Assembly: GCF_026914185.1 (NCBI RefSeq)
Contig: NC_070575.1
Location: 248,001-312,000, forward strand
DNA: 64,000 nucleotides
Origin: Puccinia triticina
Taxonomy: Eukaryota > Basidiomycota > Pucciniomycetes > Pucciniales > Pucciniaceae
Direction: 5' to 3'
Shown: positions 20,820 to 32,070 of the stretch, piece by piece
Layout of the letters: every line of letters begins with the position of its first letter
Numbering within the stretch: position 1 is the first letter of the stretch
Notes under the pieces: generated by a model
Seen by the model: only the letters and a program-made list of their open reading frames with translations
What the model was told of the DNA's origin: nothing
Databases searched by the model: none
Program-made: the position numbers and the translations under genes

Positions 20820-23394
20820 CTAGAGTTTACGGATTTTCGTTTTACTAGCGCTTCTCTCGATCTTCCTTTTCCGAGTCCTTCCAGATAAATTATCCTGGTC
20901 GAGGGATTGGATGAAATTTTCTTCCTGATCACGAGCGATCGACCCTTTAGACAGACCGATTCCAAAGTTTTCGGCAGCTTTAGGTCGTTGTTGAACGCTC
21001 TTCTTCGTGCTGGAGTTTGCAGTAGTGTTTGAAGGGGAAGGATTGAATGAGAATTCCATCGAGCCTCCACCCAGTGATCTGAGTGTTTCGTTCTTGCTGG
21101 CCGCGGACTCGGTGGAGGATTGTCCGGCTTCGTTCGGTCGGCCTTTCTTGTTAATGAGTTTTTGGCCGAATGTTTTCTCCCGAGTGTCGAGGTCGCCGAT
21201 GATTTGAGTAGGATCGTGATCTTTATCTGTATTGATATACATTCTGGGTTTGCTTTGATATGGTTGAAGGGGTGTTGAAGTTTCTTCTGACCGATCGCCT
21301 CCTCTGCCCGACCGATTTCGTTCTTGGACGGCGTGCTTTTTAAGCTCGCCCATTTGTCGACGATCTCTCTTCTTCCAAACGTCGTCATCCTCACTGCTAT
21401 CTTCCGATTCAGACTCCCCGACATTCTCTGGCTGACTCTCTTCACTGTTACTGTTTGAATACTCGTCTTCTTTCGGTTCAATGACTTGATTTCGAGCGGT
21501 TGCTGCACTTGATGGATTGATAGCAGCATACTCTCTAGAATATTTGTCAATCTCAAAGTCTTCATTCGTGAATAGATCTCCAAATCGTTCGTCCGTCAAG
21601 AGTGATCCAGATGGAATATTCTTGGCCTTGTTCTTCTTCGAGTGCGTTTTCATAGGGATAGAGGTTTGTTCTTGTTCGATGAGTTTTTCTGCCAAGTCTT
21701 TGTTGATCTTCACGTTTTGAGCCACCATCGACTTGCTTTCGTTCGATTTGGTTTTTAGTTTGCTTGTCCGGATTCGACTTTCCTGCTCTTTCTGAATTCG
21801 TTCTTTGACCAGTTTATCGCGATGTTCCACATAAGCAAATGGGTTGGCTATCGCCTTGGCTTTGGCATACAGCCTCAGATCGATAAAGTAACCATGCATG
21901 TATGGACGGAGTGCTGGGGTTCCGACTAAGTGATCCAAGCTCAGTGATGCTAATTCGGAATCCGAAACAAACTTGTAGTCATCATAGATCGCTACTTCTT
22001 TTGAGTCTTCCATCTCTTCCGTCATGTTCTCGAGGAATCTACACCATCTGGGTGCTGGACCAAGACTGGGAATGAAGTAACCAGTCATGGGACTTGCTTC
22101 GTTTGCCAGAAATACTAAGCCACTGTCTGGGTAAATGTGCATATCGTTAATTGGAGCCAGAGGGTTGACTGAGATAAGATTGTCGGTCGTATGGCGTGAC
22201 CAAATTTTGACGACTTTGGAGTCGGCTGTCGCTACTAGTCCTTCAGTCTGACCAAATCCACTAGCCGCAACAGAAGTAGGCCATTCAATTTTCTTGATGG
22301 GTAATCCGTAACCTTGATCCTTTATTGTGTGAGCCAGGGGTGCTCGTAGATCATAAAGTAATGTATGGCCAGTCGATGTCCCAACGGCTACAGTGAGTCC
22401 GTCCAACCTGGAAGCTAGTGCTGAGACGGAAACTGACATGCAAGAGTCATCCCAACTGCCGCCGACTCCAGACAACTTTGCAAAAGGTAACTTGAGGATT
22501 CCAGCAGGAGCTCGGGCACGATGGTCCCAGAATTCCACAGTACCTTTGCCATCGTCGGTTTCTGTGCCCAATCCGACCAAGCCATGTACCGGATTGACAT
22601 CGATAGCATTGATTCCAGTCACGTTGGAGGAAAGCTGAAAGGGGGCCATAAATCGACCCTGTTCAAGGTTTAACCGCCACAGTTCAGATCCAGCACCTCC
22701 GCATAGCGCATCGCAAGAGGGAAAATGATAGGCCAACGCTCGTCCGTGTCGGGGGATGCGGACTCTATAGTAGGATGCCGTTTGTGTGTGAAGATCGAGG
22801 GTGCGGTCTGTCTGCAAATGTAGCGTTTTTGTCCAATCTGTAGAAAGGATCTATACATTTTGGAAAGAAAAAAAAGATTGGCAACGGTCTTATCGGAATT
22901 CATCTGATTAAAGCTAGTTTTTGAGTCACCCTAGAGCTCGATCAACGTACACAAAAGTCGACGTTTTCACTATCAGTAACTCTGTCGAATTTGAGTGCCA
23001 GCTCATCCAATTCGTAAACTTTCATTCGAGGTTTATACGTTCCAGTAGCAATTAAGAATTTCCCATCGGAGGTCGATTTAACTTTATTTGATGCCTCGGG
23101 AAAGTCCAAGTCCTACGCAGGAAATTGGCAGTGAAATACAGGTTCGGCGATGCAATTTTGGTCAAAGGGTGCGGCTCGCAATGTCCAGAAATGAATAACT
23201 TGAATGCTGACTTGGATTAAACTTTTCCCTTCGGTCCCAGGCCCGACCGCTTTTTTCTTTTTCTTCTTAGCCCTTTCCCTGTGAGCTCTCGTGATCGTAC
23301 TTCCTAGCCAGTCAGGTTGGTTTTGGCCGGGGGCCACTCCGCCATTGACGGTATAGATCTTTGCTTGGTGAGTATTTGAAGTGAAGGGCGGCAT
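20820..23394 (-). CDS. ENP2: Nucleolar WD40 protein Enp2 / NOL10
   Basis: Three exons on the minus strand, 23394-23212, 23112-22951 and 22850-20820, give 791 residues. Both introns are phase 0. The N-terminus has the family start AKIYTVNGGVAPG, then DLDFPEASNKVK and IATGTYKPRMKVY. WD40-type blades follow, with conserved ILSTDWTK, AYHFPSCD, LWRLNLEQGRF, GLPIKKIEWP, KVVKIWSR and LGPAPRWC. EVAIYDDYKFV, YMHGYFIDLRLY and NPFAYVEHRD mark the NOL10 core. NLLTDERF-type and acidic stretches follow (EDSSEDDD). The C-terminus is Lys/Arg-rich. Enp2 acts in the nucleolus in early 40S pre-rRNA processing within the small-subunit processome. The start at 23394 fits the family best; in-frame Mets at 23421 and 23466 are alternatives. 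Confidence 0.95.
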
Positions 23395-23495
23395 CGTGAC
23401 GGCTTGGGATGGAGGTTGCATAAACTTTCGCAGTTGTCCTCGCACCAAGCATGAATCATAATGCAAATTGAATATTCCTTATCCACTCTGCGCAG

Positions 23496-23513
23496 CCCCC
23501 CCCCCCCCCCCCC
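23496..23513 (+). repeat. C18 homopolymer upstream of ENP2
   Basis: Eighteen consecutive C residues lie about 100 bp upstream of the likely ENP2 start codon (G18 on its coding strand), in the promoter or 5' leader. Its length is likely unstable. Confidence 0.9.
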
Positions 23514-23815
23514 GTATGAGCCCCACTCCCCCCGACGGAGGGCGAGTGCCCGGTGCTTGTTCAAGTTCAACACATTTGCCCGACTTGCACTCCACAACTA
23601 TAAAACAGGGGGTTTCACGTTGTGATTGTACGAATTCTGAGCCTACTTCAAGGCCTTCATCAGCAAAATTTTAAATTTTGGGACCATTCAAAGTTGAACT
23701 GCTTAAACTAGGCCCAATTTGTTGTGTTATACAGAATTGTTTCTTTGTGAAATATGGGAAGTTTCACACAGATTTCACTGGAATTGACATCATTTATCAC
23801 ACAAGCAATGGCTTA

Positions 23816-24190
23816 GGCTCTGCTTGACACATCATAAATGTAGGTGTTATATTGCACAAATCATTAAATAAAAAACAAACTATTCAAAATGTGGTACCTA
23901 AATGTTTTTTCAGGCAAGCTGGTGAGCAAATCATCTCCTAAAGATTCCCATCAGTTTTTTTTTTTAAAAAAAGGGGCTATCTTCAATGCCATAATAGCAA
24001 TATTACACTCTTGACCAATACAAAGTTTAATATTGCTTTTATGGTGCTGAAGTTGGTCAAATTATTTCAATCTGACAAGAATATTGAGGGTATCAGGTGT
24101 GTTCACCTTGCCTGAAAGAGATATCAGGTACCATATTTCTAATGTTTTTTTATTGAATGATTTGTGCAATATAACACCTACATATAGGTC
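23816..24190. mobile_element. Truncated foldback MITE, PIF/Harbinger-like
   Basis: Two arms pair over about 45 bp: TGTAGGTGTTATATTGCACA from 23839, and its complement ending near 24183. A second inner pair, CATAATAGCAATATTA and AATATTGCTTTTATGG, lies at about 23990-24045. The left end GGCTCTGCTTGACA resembles the start of the intact element at 25915 (GGCCCTGTATGGAGCC). The right end is lost where other repeat sequence begins. Confidence 0.6.
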
Positions 24191-24310
24191 AATTTTGGCA
24201 GTGTTAGAGAATGTCAACTGGTACCCATTGAGGGGTACCCAGAACCGCTTGATGGGTACCCCGCCTGCTGTCAGTCCACACCTTCAATCAGCCGCAGTCC
24301 ATCTCTAGCC
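24191..24310 (+). repeat. Fragment of the hAT-type minisatellite element
   Basis: TTAGAGAATGTCAACTGGTA at 24204 resembles the end TAGAGATTGCCAAGTGG of the element at 58194-59386. It is followed by GGTACCC-rich sequence with 'attgaggggtaccc', like the interior of that element. Only one end is recognisable. Confidence 0.4.
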
Positions 24311-25608
24311 CTCTGCTCCACTCCGCTATCTGGTCCAGCTACTGATCTGTCCTTCCCACAATCCACAAGTTGTCCTGGTTTTCTGATTTTCCCAAAGGTG
24401 CATTCTTCTGCATGGATTTTTCTGAGCTTTCTGACATAATCAAATGGTGCTTATGTCACCAAATGCACAATGGACTCAGCCATGCATGCATTCCCACCCG
24501 CTCTACCACCAAGTGAACATTCTTTCAACCTGTGCCCATATAAACCACCACATCAGGTGGCTCTTTTTTGGCAAAAAGTGGCATGGTGCCCAAGTAAGCC
24601 TGAACCCTCAGGGGGAACTGGGTAGCCTGGGCCCAGAGCCACCTTGGGCCAGCCATTTAGAGGGGTCAGTACCAGCCAGCAACATACACATTCCCTTGAT
24701 GGCTGGTAATTTAGCCATCAAGAGCAGCTTGGGTGGCTACTACAGCTGCAGGCCATTGAGGGAGCTGTGTACATACTCCTCCTAATGGCCAGCAGTGTCA
24801 ATAATGAGAAGTGCATATATACTCCTCTCTAGCTGGTCAGCACCCTCTCAATGGCCAGCACAGAATAGTCATTTAGAGGCCCTCAATCCATGTTGTAATC
24901 ATTTATTGCACAATAATCACCCTGCCAAACACAACCACATAATGCATCCAAACAGGGCCTGAGTGGTCTTCAAAATTGACATCATAAATGCATAAACATA
25001 AAAACATAATTAGTGACTTTGGAAGGTACATGCTTACATAATCCCAGCCAAAAGCCATGTATGAATTTATGTTTATGCAGCTATGATTCAGTTTTGAAAA
25101 CCACTATTCATAGATGCTTAAATTTCACTTTCTTAAACTCAATTTTCAGGCAATACAAAATTCAAATTTTTCTAGTCTATGAAGGTGTGATTCAAGCATT
25201 TAAAAATTTATGCATCCCAAACTTGAACACCTAATTTTAGAAAACGTTGCTGATAAATGGCTTAAAATGGGCCCTCAATCTTTTTCAAATTCTAAGTATC
25301 ATTAACCCCCCCCCCCTCCCCTAGGGCCTAGAATCACATGTCAAAAATTCACCTATTGGATTTTTTTCCTTAAGTCACAACTGGAAATAAAATTAGGGGA
25401 CTAGGTGGCAGGTGACATGAAGCTAACTCCAGCCTTCACACCTCATGGTGTTACAACAGGCTTGAAACAAATAAAAATTATGTTGATTTGTGAAATATTA
25501 TCTATTACATAGCCATCCAATGAAGTCATTAGGGGCCCAGGTGGATTCAAAGTTGGCCATGCATGACTTGCAATCCCTTTTGCAAGTTGGTGTTCAAGGC
25601 TTTTCTTG
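24311..25608. other. Repeat-derived spacer, no gene seen
   Basis: The stretch 24640-24890 has several imperfect copies of ATGGCC/GGCCAT words ('gccagccatttagagg', 'gatggctggtaat', 'aatggccagca'). The word CCAAACAGGGCC at 24947 looks like another PIF/Harbinger-type MITE end. Open frames up to 113 codons (24444-24785) carry no domain. A C-run is at 25307-25315. Confidence 0.45.
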
Positions 25609-25611
25609 ATT

Positions 25612-25802
25612 AGGGGGTTTCAAACATGGTGCAGGTCCCAGTTCAGGAGCCCCAATTCAGGAAAACAAAGTTCCTGCAAAATGAATTTTCAAATTATTTA
25701 TTTATGTTTGTTGGGTAAAATTGGGTGGGTGTGTTGCAGGTGCCCTGATTTTGTGAATTGGGGGTTCCTGAAACAGGACCTGCACCATGTTTGAAACCCC
25801 CT
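25612..25802. mobile_element. 191-bp MITE with AGGGGGTTTCA ends
   Basis: The terminal inverted repeats are about 47 bp: AGGGGGTTTCAAACATGGTG and onward, against the complement ending CACCATGTTTGAAACCCCCT. The flanks ATT at 25609-25611 and 25803-25805 are a 3-bp duplication. The same AGGGGGTTTCA terminus and a 3-bp duplication (AAT) mark the otherwise different element at 56814-56997. Confidence 0.85.
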
Positions 25803-25914
25803 ATTCTTGAACACCAAATTTCAAAAAAATATTCAAGCAGATTTGGGGTGTGTAGTACAATGTGACTTGCATGAATTTTGCAAATCAGTGTTCAAGAATT
25901 AACTTGAACACTAA

Positions 25915-26299
25915 GGCCCTGTATGGAGCCAATATAAATATAGGTGATATAATCACTTGTAAATTCAATAAAAAATACAAAACTCAACATAAAGAATCCA
26001 ATTTTTTTTGTAGGAAACCTACAGTACTGGTCTCATCAACTATGAAGTCAGATTTAACTGATTCAGCCATCTTCAGCACCATAATACCATTATATTGCTT
26101 TGTTTTGGTCAAAAGCGATATAATGGTACTACAGTACTGAATATGGCTGAATCAGTTGAATCTGACTTCATAATTGAAGAGACCAGTATTGTAGGTTGCC
26201 TAGAAAAAATATTTGGAGGCTTTATGTTGAATTTTGTAGTTTTCATTGAATTAACCAATGATTATATCACCTATATTTATATCGGCTCCAAACAAAGCC
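25915..26299. mobile_element. 385-bp nearly full-length palindrome MITE, TAA duplication
   Basis: The two halves are inverted copies of each other over roughly 170 bp each, so a transcript would fold into one long hairpin. The ends are GGCCCTGTATGGAGCC and GGCTCCAAACAAAGCC. TAA flanks both sides (25912-25914, 26300-26302). The 3-bp TAA duplication and GGCCCTGTTTGG-like terminus fit PIF/Harbinger (Tourist-like) MITEs. Confidence 0.85.
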
Positions 26300-26302
26300 T
26301 AA

Positions 26303-27085
26303 CTTGCAAAAGTACATACAAGTTGCACATGGCCACCTTTGAAACCCCCTATTTTGTATGTGAACATTAGTGTCAAGACATGAAGATGACTGCTTGTGCG
26401 TGTTTTTTTTTCTTCAGAAAGTATTTCAAGGCTCAAATTCAGCTCCAACTTCAAGATCATTGAATTCTCTAATTTCTGCCAGCCTTCCAAGATACTTGCC
26501 GGTCCTCATGGCCTTAGGGATGAAGGTACTTGAAGTCTTCCAACAGCGGCCAGCACTCACCAGCATCTAAAACCTGATTCAGCAATTGTTTTGACTAAGT
26601 TGAAAGCTTTCTTCGCATGTCAGATTTGGCCGGTTTGGCGTACATCGAGAGCACCTTTGGGGCCACATGATCGAAGAAGCTTTGATGAGCTTGAACCTCA
26701 GAAGAGATTGTGCCTTTGGATGTCAATCAATTGCCTAAGTATGGCTGTCGATAATTGATGCCTGAAGCAAGATTCGGCCCAGCTGGATGACATACAAACT
26801 TCTCGACCGGGAAGGACCCATCCTTGCCATTGCACGCGAGGCTCAAGGCAACCTCACGACGTAGCTCTCGGGCTCCCGATTTCAGACCGGTGCATGGCAA
26901 TAAATTCAGAGTGCCTCTCATTCGGAAATGCGCTGTTCGTCTGGATGAAGAAAAAAAAAGTGCTGGAGAGCGCCGTTTGCATTTACAAACACTTCGGTAG
27001 ATCATGAAACATAGAAACGCGGAAGCCAATTCGCGCTAAGTTTATGTGGTCTCTTTTACAATCTGTCTGATTTTCCATTGTCGAG
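26303..27085. other. Spacer downstream of NDUFB9, no gene recognised
   Basis: It has a single AGGGGGTTTCA-type end at about 26341-26351 and a 100-codon minus-strand frame at 26727-27029. That frame has many Arg/Ser but no known domain. It may be the 3' part of an unrecognised gene; support is weak. Confidence 0.35.
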
Positions 27086-27849
27086 TTAAAAAGGCAATCC
27101 TCTTGGCCCCAAGAAACTCTCCCTGGCCTTTTGCCGATCCTCTTCAGAAAACAATGGTGGCTGGATCAACGAAGCAAAACGAAACATTAGGTACATTTTG
27201 TCTTTGAAATTAAGATTAAGTCATAAAACCCCGTGTGATGCAGGTACAAGAAAGAAATACATACAGGAAGGTTCCTTTCCCATTTGGTTCCGTCCGCGGC
27301 CGTTGGGGCTGGATCATCAATTTGAACAATGAGACATTGGATTCAGTGCGAGAAGATGGCTGGGTTTCATAAAAGGGCCAGGAATATCGGAACTGGCAGA
27401 GAAGGTGTTACAAGAGGTGAGCTCAAATTAACATTCTACTTACGTCGATACGGATCCGGATGCTCGGTTTTAGCCAGGAGGAGTTCGGCCTCATGCAGTA
27501 GCTTTGTCACCGCTCGTGGGTCCCGCACGTCCCGGTTGCGCTCGAACTTCACCCGTATCTCGATGGCCTTTTGTCTCCAAATGTCTCGGAATACGACCTG
27601 TTTGGTTGTGGTGACAAAGCCTGGACTGAATAAGCCGAAGCCATCTAATGTCATTTTCTTGATCGAGCACTCACCCAATCCAGGGACTGTTTCAACGCTC
27701 TTCGATACAATCGCTATTGGTTCAAAATCGATATAAGGAAGATGTTAGCGAGAGTATCTTGGTAAGATGTGAAACTCGTGGGAGCCTACTTGGACGTGAA
27801 TCCGATGCGCATCAGTAAAGGGCCGGACGACAGCTGAAGACGAAGCCAT
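27086..27849 (-). CDS. NDUFB9: NADH dehydrogenase (complex I) beta subunit 9, LYR protein
   Basis: Five small exons on the minus strand, 27849-27790, 27713-27675, 27597-27444, 27308-27265 and 27160-27086, give 123 residues. Exon 2 encodes the LYR signature (RLYRRALKQSLDW). Exon 3 has VVFRDIWRQKAIEIRVKFE, then RDVRDPRAVTKLLHEAE and HPDPY. Exon 4 has the family box DGTKWERNLP. Exon 5 ends FLGPRGLPF. NDUFB9 (B22) is an accessory subunit of the membrane arm of mitochondrial complex I, where its LYR motif contacts an acyl carrier protein. All introns keep GT-AG and frame. The gene is divergent from the GH5 gene, with about 190 bp between the start codons. Confidence 0.93.
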
Positions 27850-28039
27850 TATTGCTGCCTGATAAGTTGAACTTGGGGAGGTGAGGTGAAGTGCCGTCCC
27901 TCGCCGAGCCTGCTGCCGCACTTCTCGAGCCCCGGGGGAGACTGCGGGAGACCCGGTCACCCGCACTGGCGATCGAGCCTCAGTTTACCACCGCTCGGGT
28001 CGATCGCTCCCACAATGCACCGGCACACCACGACATACG
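27850..28039. promoter_or_regulatory. Shared divergent promoter region
   Basis: The 190 bp between the start codons of NDUFB9 (minus) and the GH5 gene (plus) must hold both core promoters. It is GC-rich with no obvious TATA box. No defined factor site can be named. Confidence 0.5.
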
Positions 28040-30997
28040 ATGACCACTTCTGACCAAGAAACCAGGCATCGGTCTTCGGTCTCACTCGATGGTAGATACT
28101 TCATTGATTCAGAGTCTCATCAGGTCATTTCCCTCCGTGGCGTCTCCCTATCTGGCTGCTCGAAACTGCCCTCGAAACCAGACGGGCGGACCCATCAAGC
28201 CGAACTTTTCTTTGAACATCGTCAGGTCTCCTTTGTGGACCATCCACTAAAATTGGAACATGCACCCCACTACCTAGCCCAACTTGTCCGTTGGGGATTT
28301 AATCTGATCCGTCTGGTCATCTGCTGGGAAGCCCTTGAACATGCCGGCCCTGGAATTTACGATCTCGAGTACATCCAATACATCACTGAATTGGTCAACC
28401 TCTGCCAGCAGCATGGCCTCAAGGTACTTGTCGACGCCCATCAGGATGTTTGGAGCAGATTCTCTGGTGGCTCTGGGGCACCCGGCTGGACCCTCGAACT
28501 CGCAGGCTTTGAAATAACCAATCTGTCCGAAACTGGCGCCGCTGCTCTCCAACAACTGGGGGCCCCCAAGGGGGTCTGGCCTTCGGGTTATCAAAAACTG
28601 GCTGCGTAAGCACCATATTCTAAATGTCACAATAGTGTTTCAGTTTTAAAAATAGTTTTTAGTGGAGCAAAGGTTTTTTTCTTCGTGGCAAAATCGGGCT
28701 GATCGATCGGAAAATCTCAATTTGGTCGCAGTGGGACGATGTTCACGCTTTTCTTTGCTGGGGATACGTTTGCGCCCAATCGAAAAGTCAAACGGAATTT
28801 ACATCGCCAATGGGCAGAAGAAACGACCGGAGAAGAGTTGATTACTTTACAGCAGTTCTTACAGGGAAGCATGGTCGAAGCCTTTGGACAACTGGCTGAT
28901 TCCTTATCATCTTTCGAGTGCGTCATTGGCTTTGAAGTGAGTCCAAAAATATCTATAGACCCCACAATATTGCGATTGGCCTAAATTGAACCCCTACTAA
29001 ATTTAAATCGCATGATTTGTTTGCAGCCGATGAATGAACCTCATAGAGGATTCATCAATCTGTATTCTCCTTATCAATGGAACCCGATGACTGACCGTCA
29101 GTTGAAAAAATGAAATGCAGTATGACATCAAACTAATCCAATGAACCATCCGGTCACTCTTAGTTTTCATACGCGATTGTCCGTCTTTTCTCGAAGCTGT
29201 AGCTCTAGGAGATGGTCATTCACAAAGAATAGATGTTTACACGCCCACTTGGCCGATTCCTTCATTTAGATTCCACACTCGTCGTATAACACCACACGTC
29301 AGAGCATGGCAATCCTCGGTAGAATGCATCTGGAAGGAACACGGCGTCTGGAGATGGGATGAGAAACGACGAAAGCCAATTGTCTTGAAACCGAAACACT
29401 TCAATCTGGATCCAGCTACCGGCAAACCTTTTGATTTTTATAGCCAGGCTTTATATCCTTTTGTCTCTCGGTTCGCCGCGCGAGTTCAAAGCCATCGACA
29501 TGAGTGGATCATTCCAGTCGGGCCAATTCCCAATGAAGTAAGTCACAACACATGCACCCTGTAGATTGCTTTGTCAAAGATCGATTGACTGACTAACTTC
29601 ATGAATTACAATTACGTAGTTTTATCCTAAATGGGATCGCTCTCAACGGCCCCAAAACCTAGTTGCTGGCCCACATTTCTACGACTTATTCTCACTCGTG
29701 CATAAGTCACATGGGACATTGACGATGGACGTCCAAGGGATATGTATGGTACTGCAAACTAATCATTTCTTCTCATCTCCTGGATTCTAATCCTGTACGT
29801 TATTCACTTGTGCATTTTCGTTCAGAACAAACCAATTTGGAAATGGATGCACTTTGGACATGTCGCAGCCAGGAAGAAGTGGGTCTTTTTATCATCAACT
29901 GGCATAGACTAGAGATGTTTTTTTTCTTTCCGTCTAGAAAGTCATATCTGTTTTGACTAATGCGCATTCTCAATCATTCAAGCTATACGGAACAGATCAA
30001 AAACATTGTTGATTCGGTCTACAAGAACATCGGTGAAATACCTTGTATGATCGGAGAGCTTGGAATTTGTATGGATCTTAACAATGGTGAATCGTTCAAG
30101 ACCGGAAATTTTTACTGGCAACATCACCAGGTCAATGCTCTGCTTGCAGCTTGTGAATCGAATATGGTGTCTTTCGTGTAAGAATTTTCACTTTTTTGTT
30201 CAATCATCTGGAAGTAACATCTAATTTCATTTACCTATGTAGACTATGGAACTTCAATCCTTACAATACCGACGAGTATGGAGACGGTTGGAATGGAGAA
30301 AACTTCAGCTTTATCAGCCAATCTGAAGGTGATGGCTCGAGTCCACACAGTCAAGCTAGGATTCTTTCGGCTATAGTTGTACGTCTTCAGATTTTCACAT
30401 TGCATATACCAAATACTAAAGGTCTATCTCAAAAAGCTGATCTTTCGAAGGGTCGATTTTGAATATATTCAAGAGACCTAGTGCCCAAAAAGTTGCGGGG
30501 ATTCCATTGCGTTCAACTTATGATTCAGAACAATCTACCTTCGACTTCGAATACAAGAGCCCTGAAGCCGGTCTGGAGAGTAAACAAGCAAGCCTGTTAA
30601 AGACTACGAGGACTGAGATCTTTTTACCCAGTGAACGATTTCCAGCCAACCAGATCAAAATCTCCGTCAGTGATGGAACTTACTCCCATGAAGTAAATGT
30701 AAGATTCTACTAGGTTGAAAAAAAGACTCACCTCCACCGCAGTGGTTTGTGCAGTTCCGGTTAAGCAATCTCACTGATCAGCTTGATCTTGTCTATTTGT
30801 AGAACCAACTCTTGATCTGGAACCATTCAAACCTCGAGCCAGGAGCGAGACATATCATCAAGATTACGAGTCCAGTGCGAGTTAAAGTTGACAAACCGGA
30901 TGGAACCCGACGCGTCTCTGGATTCACACTTGTTCTCCTTCTATCTCTCTTCGTCGGCCTCTTGGCTCTCTGGTCGGGCGGCAGCAAATCACTCTAA
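28040..30997 (+). CDS. GH5 glucosylceramidase / steryl-beta-glucosidase (EGCrP family), membrane-anchored
   Basis: Ten exons: 28040-28605, 28732-28936, 29027-29096, 29164-29537, 29620-29748, 29826-29878, 29983-30177, 30243-30378, 30474-30698 and 30803-30997, giving 715 residues. N-terminal motifs are RYFIDSESHQVISLRGVSLSG and WGFNLIRLVICWEALEHAGPG. Next come LVDAHQDVWSRFSGGSGAP and FFAGDTFAP. The GH5 acid/base glutamate lies in PMNEPHRG, across an intron from FECVIGFE. The nucleophile is in MIGELGI. Further on are LWNFNPYNTDEYGDGWNGE and a beta-rich C-terminal domain. The protein ends in a hydrophobic segment (FTLVLLLSLFVGLLALW) followed by SGGSKSL. Cryptococcus EGCrP1 and EGCrP2 of this family split fungal glucosylceramide or ergosteryl glucoside. 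Which substrate applies here cannot be told from sequence. No signal peptide is seen, so the active domain probably faces the cytosol. Confidence 0.92.
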
Positions 30998-32070
30998 TGT
31001 CACCCTCCCTTATCAGATCATCATCGTTGTTCCTCTTTCTTTGTCTTGGTTTTGTAGAGCTTATCTTGAGAAAAATTGTTGTTTCCAACTTGTCGACCAA
31101 TAGATATATTTATATTTAGATGTGTTACACAGTACTAGCAGCTGATAATCTTGGCAAAAAAAATGTAGATCTCTTGATATTTATGTGATATTTATATCTT
31201 TATCAAACCTAGATTATGAAAAACAGAATGAGGTATGAAAAGCACCAATGCATCAAGTTTGTGGATTACAGATTATTTAACCGCAACGTCCATGCGTTGG
31301 CAACTCTGGGAAAGACTTTGGCCGTAGATTTCCCCGACAAAAGAAATGTTTTTTTTATAAATTTAATAGTCTTCATTTCTAGCCATCCACGTGTGAGCTG
31401 GCCTTCGGATGTCGTGGATGACATTGTACTTGGACCGGGAGGGATTTCTGCCGGCCGGCAAGGCATCATAACATGGTTGGCAGGAAGAAATCCCTCGTGA
31501 CTGGGGAGCTTGCATAACTTAATCAGCTGGGGTTATGCAGCCCCACTGAGCAGAAGGGATCCCTCCAGATCAGATCAATGTGGCCGCTGGGAGGACTCCC
31601 TCCTGCCACTGGAAGGTTGTATAGCCTCGTCAGCCAGGGGTGACTGCGTCTGGTCAACCGGATCTGGGAACATTCCACTCCCATTCAACGTATCCTGGCA
31701 CTTGATCCCTCTCCTCTTGTCAAGTTCAAAATAATTGTAGGGCAGACTTGCCTTTTCTCAAGTCGGTACTGCTGACTCCCACGATTGCAAAATGGAGGGA
31801 CGAGAGAAGAGATTGTGTATATTTTAGGGATTGGAACGGAAGGAAATGATAAGAAAATATGTACAAAAAATTGGTTTTGTTGGGTTAAGCTGAAAGGCGA
31901 AGGATACATATTCTAAATGTGTGTAGTATTCAAGACTGGAGATGGTTCTACCTGTGTGTGTGCAAAAGATGCTTATTCAAGAAAGAAAGAAAGGGGTATG
32001 AAAAAAAGGGAGATCAACTGCGAGAAGAGTGGACTCAGTGGGAGAGGAGGGGGAGATGTAGCGAGAAGGC
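30998..32070. other. Intergenic region, no gene seen
   Basis: This holds the 3' region of the GH5 gene and the region downstream of the Ser/Pro-rich gene. The stretch 31438-31500 has an inverted pair (GGGATTTCTGCC and GGCAGGAAGAAATCCC). A 94-codon frame at 31216-31500 has no domain. Confidence 0.45.

Noticed and set aside
20732..21583. 283-codon minus-strand frame overlapping ENP2
   Set aside because: It is out of frame with the conserved ENP2 reading frame and has only a basic composition.
28274..28630. 118-codon minus-strand frame opposite the GH5 gene
   Set aside because: It is a mirror of exon 1 of the GH5 gene. The plus frame carries all family motifs.
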